A stretch of 8,531 bases of DNA from JAJZMF01 sp035702845. GTDB lineage: Bacteria; Actinomycetota; Acidimicrobiia; Acidimicrobiales; Palsa-688. Made by a program: the position numbers and the translations under genes. The notes beneath the pieces are model-generated. The model worked only from the letters and a program-made list of their open reading frames with translations. It was not told the origin of the DNA and searched no databases. Below, piece after piece: positions 8,457 to 8,531 of the stretch (positions are counted from its first letter, which is position 1; each line of letters starts with the position of its first letter). The DNA lies in assembly GCA_035702845.1 (NCBI GenBank), contig DASSZK010000007.1, positions 1 to 8,531 of the forward strand, in the 5' to 3' direction.

Positions 8457-8485
8457 GCGGGCCCCGTTTCGTGCTTGCGGGCCCC
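8457..8485. repeat. 9-bp direct repeat with 20-bp period upstream of clpC
   Basis: GCGGGCCCC occurs at 8457-8465 and again at 8477-8485. The two copies are exactly 20 bp apart, about two helical turns, so they face the same side of the DNA. Each contains the palindrome GGGCCC. They lie between the candidate clpC -10 element and the start of the divergent gene, where a regulator could act on both. Confidence 0.45.
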
Positions 8486-8504
8486 ATTGACCTATCGTCA
8501 GGTA

Positions 8505-8531
8505 ATGAACGTCTGGGAGTTGCTGGAGCTT
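8505..8531 (+). CDS. possible start of a divergent gene (first 9 codons only)
   Basis: ATG at 8505 opens a frame MNVWELLEL that continues off the right edge. It is preceded by CAGGTA, a weak Shine-Dalgarno. A divergent gene here would explain the long gap upstream of clpC. Nine residues are too few to name a family. The sequence loosely resembles the beginning of J-domain-like proteins (xxWELLGL), but this is a guess. Confidence 0.3.

Larger units (their letters stand above)
8299..8504. other. divergent region upstream of clpC
   Basis: About 200 nt separate the clpC start from the ATG at 8505. They hold the clpC ribosome binding site, a possible short leader ORF, a weak -10 element and a 20-bp-period direct repeat. 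I see no CtsR tandem heptads, HspR inverted repeat, riboswitch or structured RNA that I can name. Confidence 0.5.

Noticed and set aside
8486..8492. CtsR-like half site GGTCAAT (minus strand) upstream of clpC
   Set aside because: CtsR operators need two heptads in tandem; the second copy is absent.
8488..8500. Inverted repeat TGAC-N5-GTCA before the ATG at 8505
   Set aside because: Arms of 4 bp are common by chance, and nothing else supports an operator.

Overview
The window is a dense, high-GC stretch of what looks like an actinobacterial chromosome. CarD and ClpC match the mycobacterial proteins over almost their full length, and the Crp-type regulator ends in the same ERLAxRAR tail as mycobacterial Crp. 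Some residues differ from well-known actinobacteria, so an early-branching class such as Acidimicrobiia is plausible, but this is inference. There are no rRNA, tRNA, CRISPR or mobile-element signals.

Layout. A probable divergent gene begins at 8505 on the plus strand and runs off the right edge. To its left, on the minus strand, lies a stress and DNA-integrity cluster: clpC (start reassigned to a TTG at 8298), a membrane-anchored lipoprotein (4938-5786, probably starting at CTG), radA, and disA. The gaps between these genes are about 20-30 nt, so they probably form one operon. A plus-strand Crp/Fnr regulator (1694-2353) converges on disA; the two stop codons are 11 nt apart and lie inside one hairpin. 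The regulator is divergent from a second minus-strand operon, carD-ispD-ispF, with ispF cut by the left edge. The only non-coding stretches are the 175-nt crp/carD divergent region and about 200 nt upstream of clpC. The latter contains a possible 33-codon leader ORF and a 20-bp-period direct repeat.

How the genes fit together. ClpC unfolds proteins for ClpP. RadA remodels recombination intermediates. DisA scans DNA and makes c-di-AMP. CarD stabilises RNA polymerase open complexes. IspD and IspF catalyse two steps of the MEP isoprenoid pathway. The order clpC-radA-disA-(carD)-ispD-ispF resembles the Bacillus clpC-radA-disA-yacL-ispD-ispF run and the mycobacterial carD-ispD-ispF run, so most of the window is conserved housekeeping DNA. 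The less ordinary points are: a lipoprotein whose signal peptide is lost if only ATG/GTG/TTG starts are allowed; a Crp-type regulator next to the c-di-AMP synthase gene that lacks the usual adenine-contacting pair; an altered helix-hairpin-helix in DisA; a duplicated N-terminal extension on IspD; and the structured leader of clpC. I see no clearly new multi-gene system.
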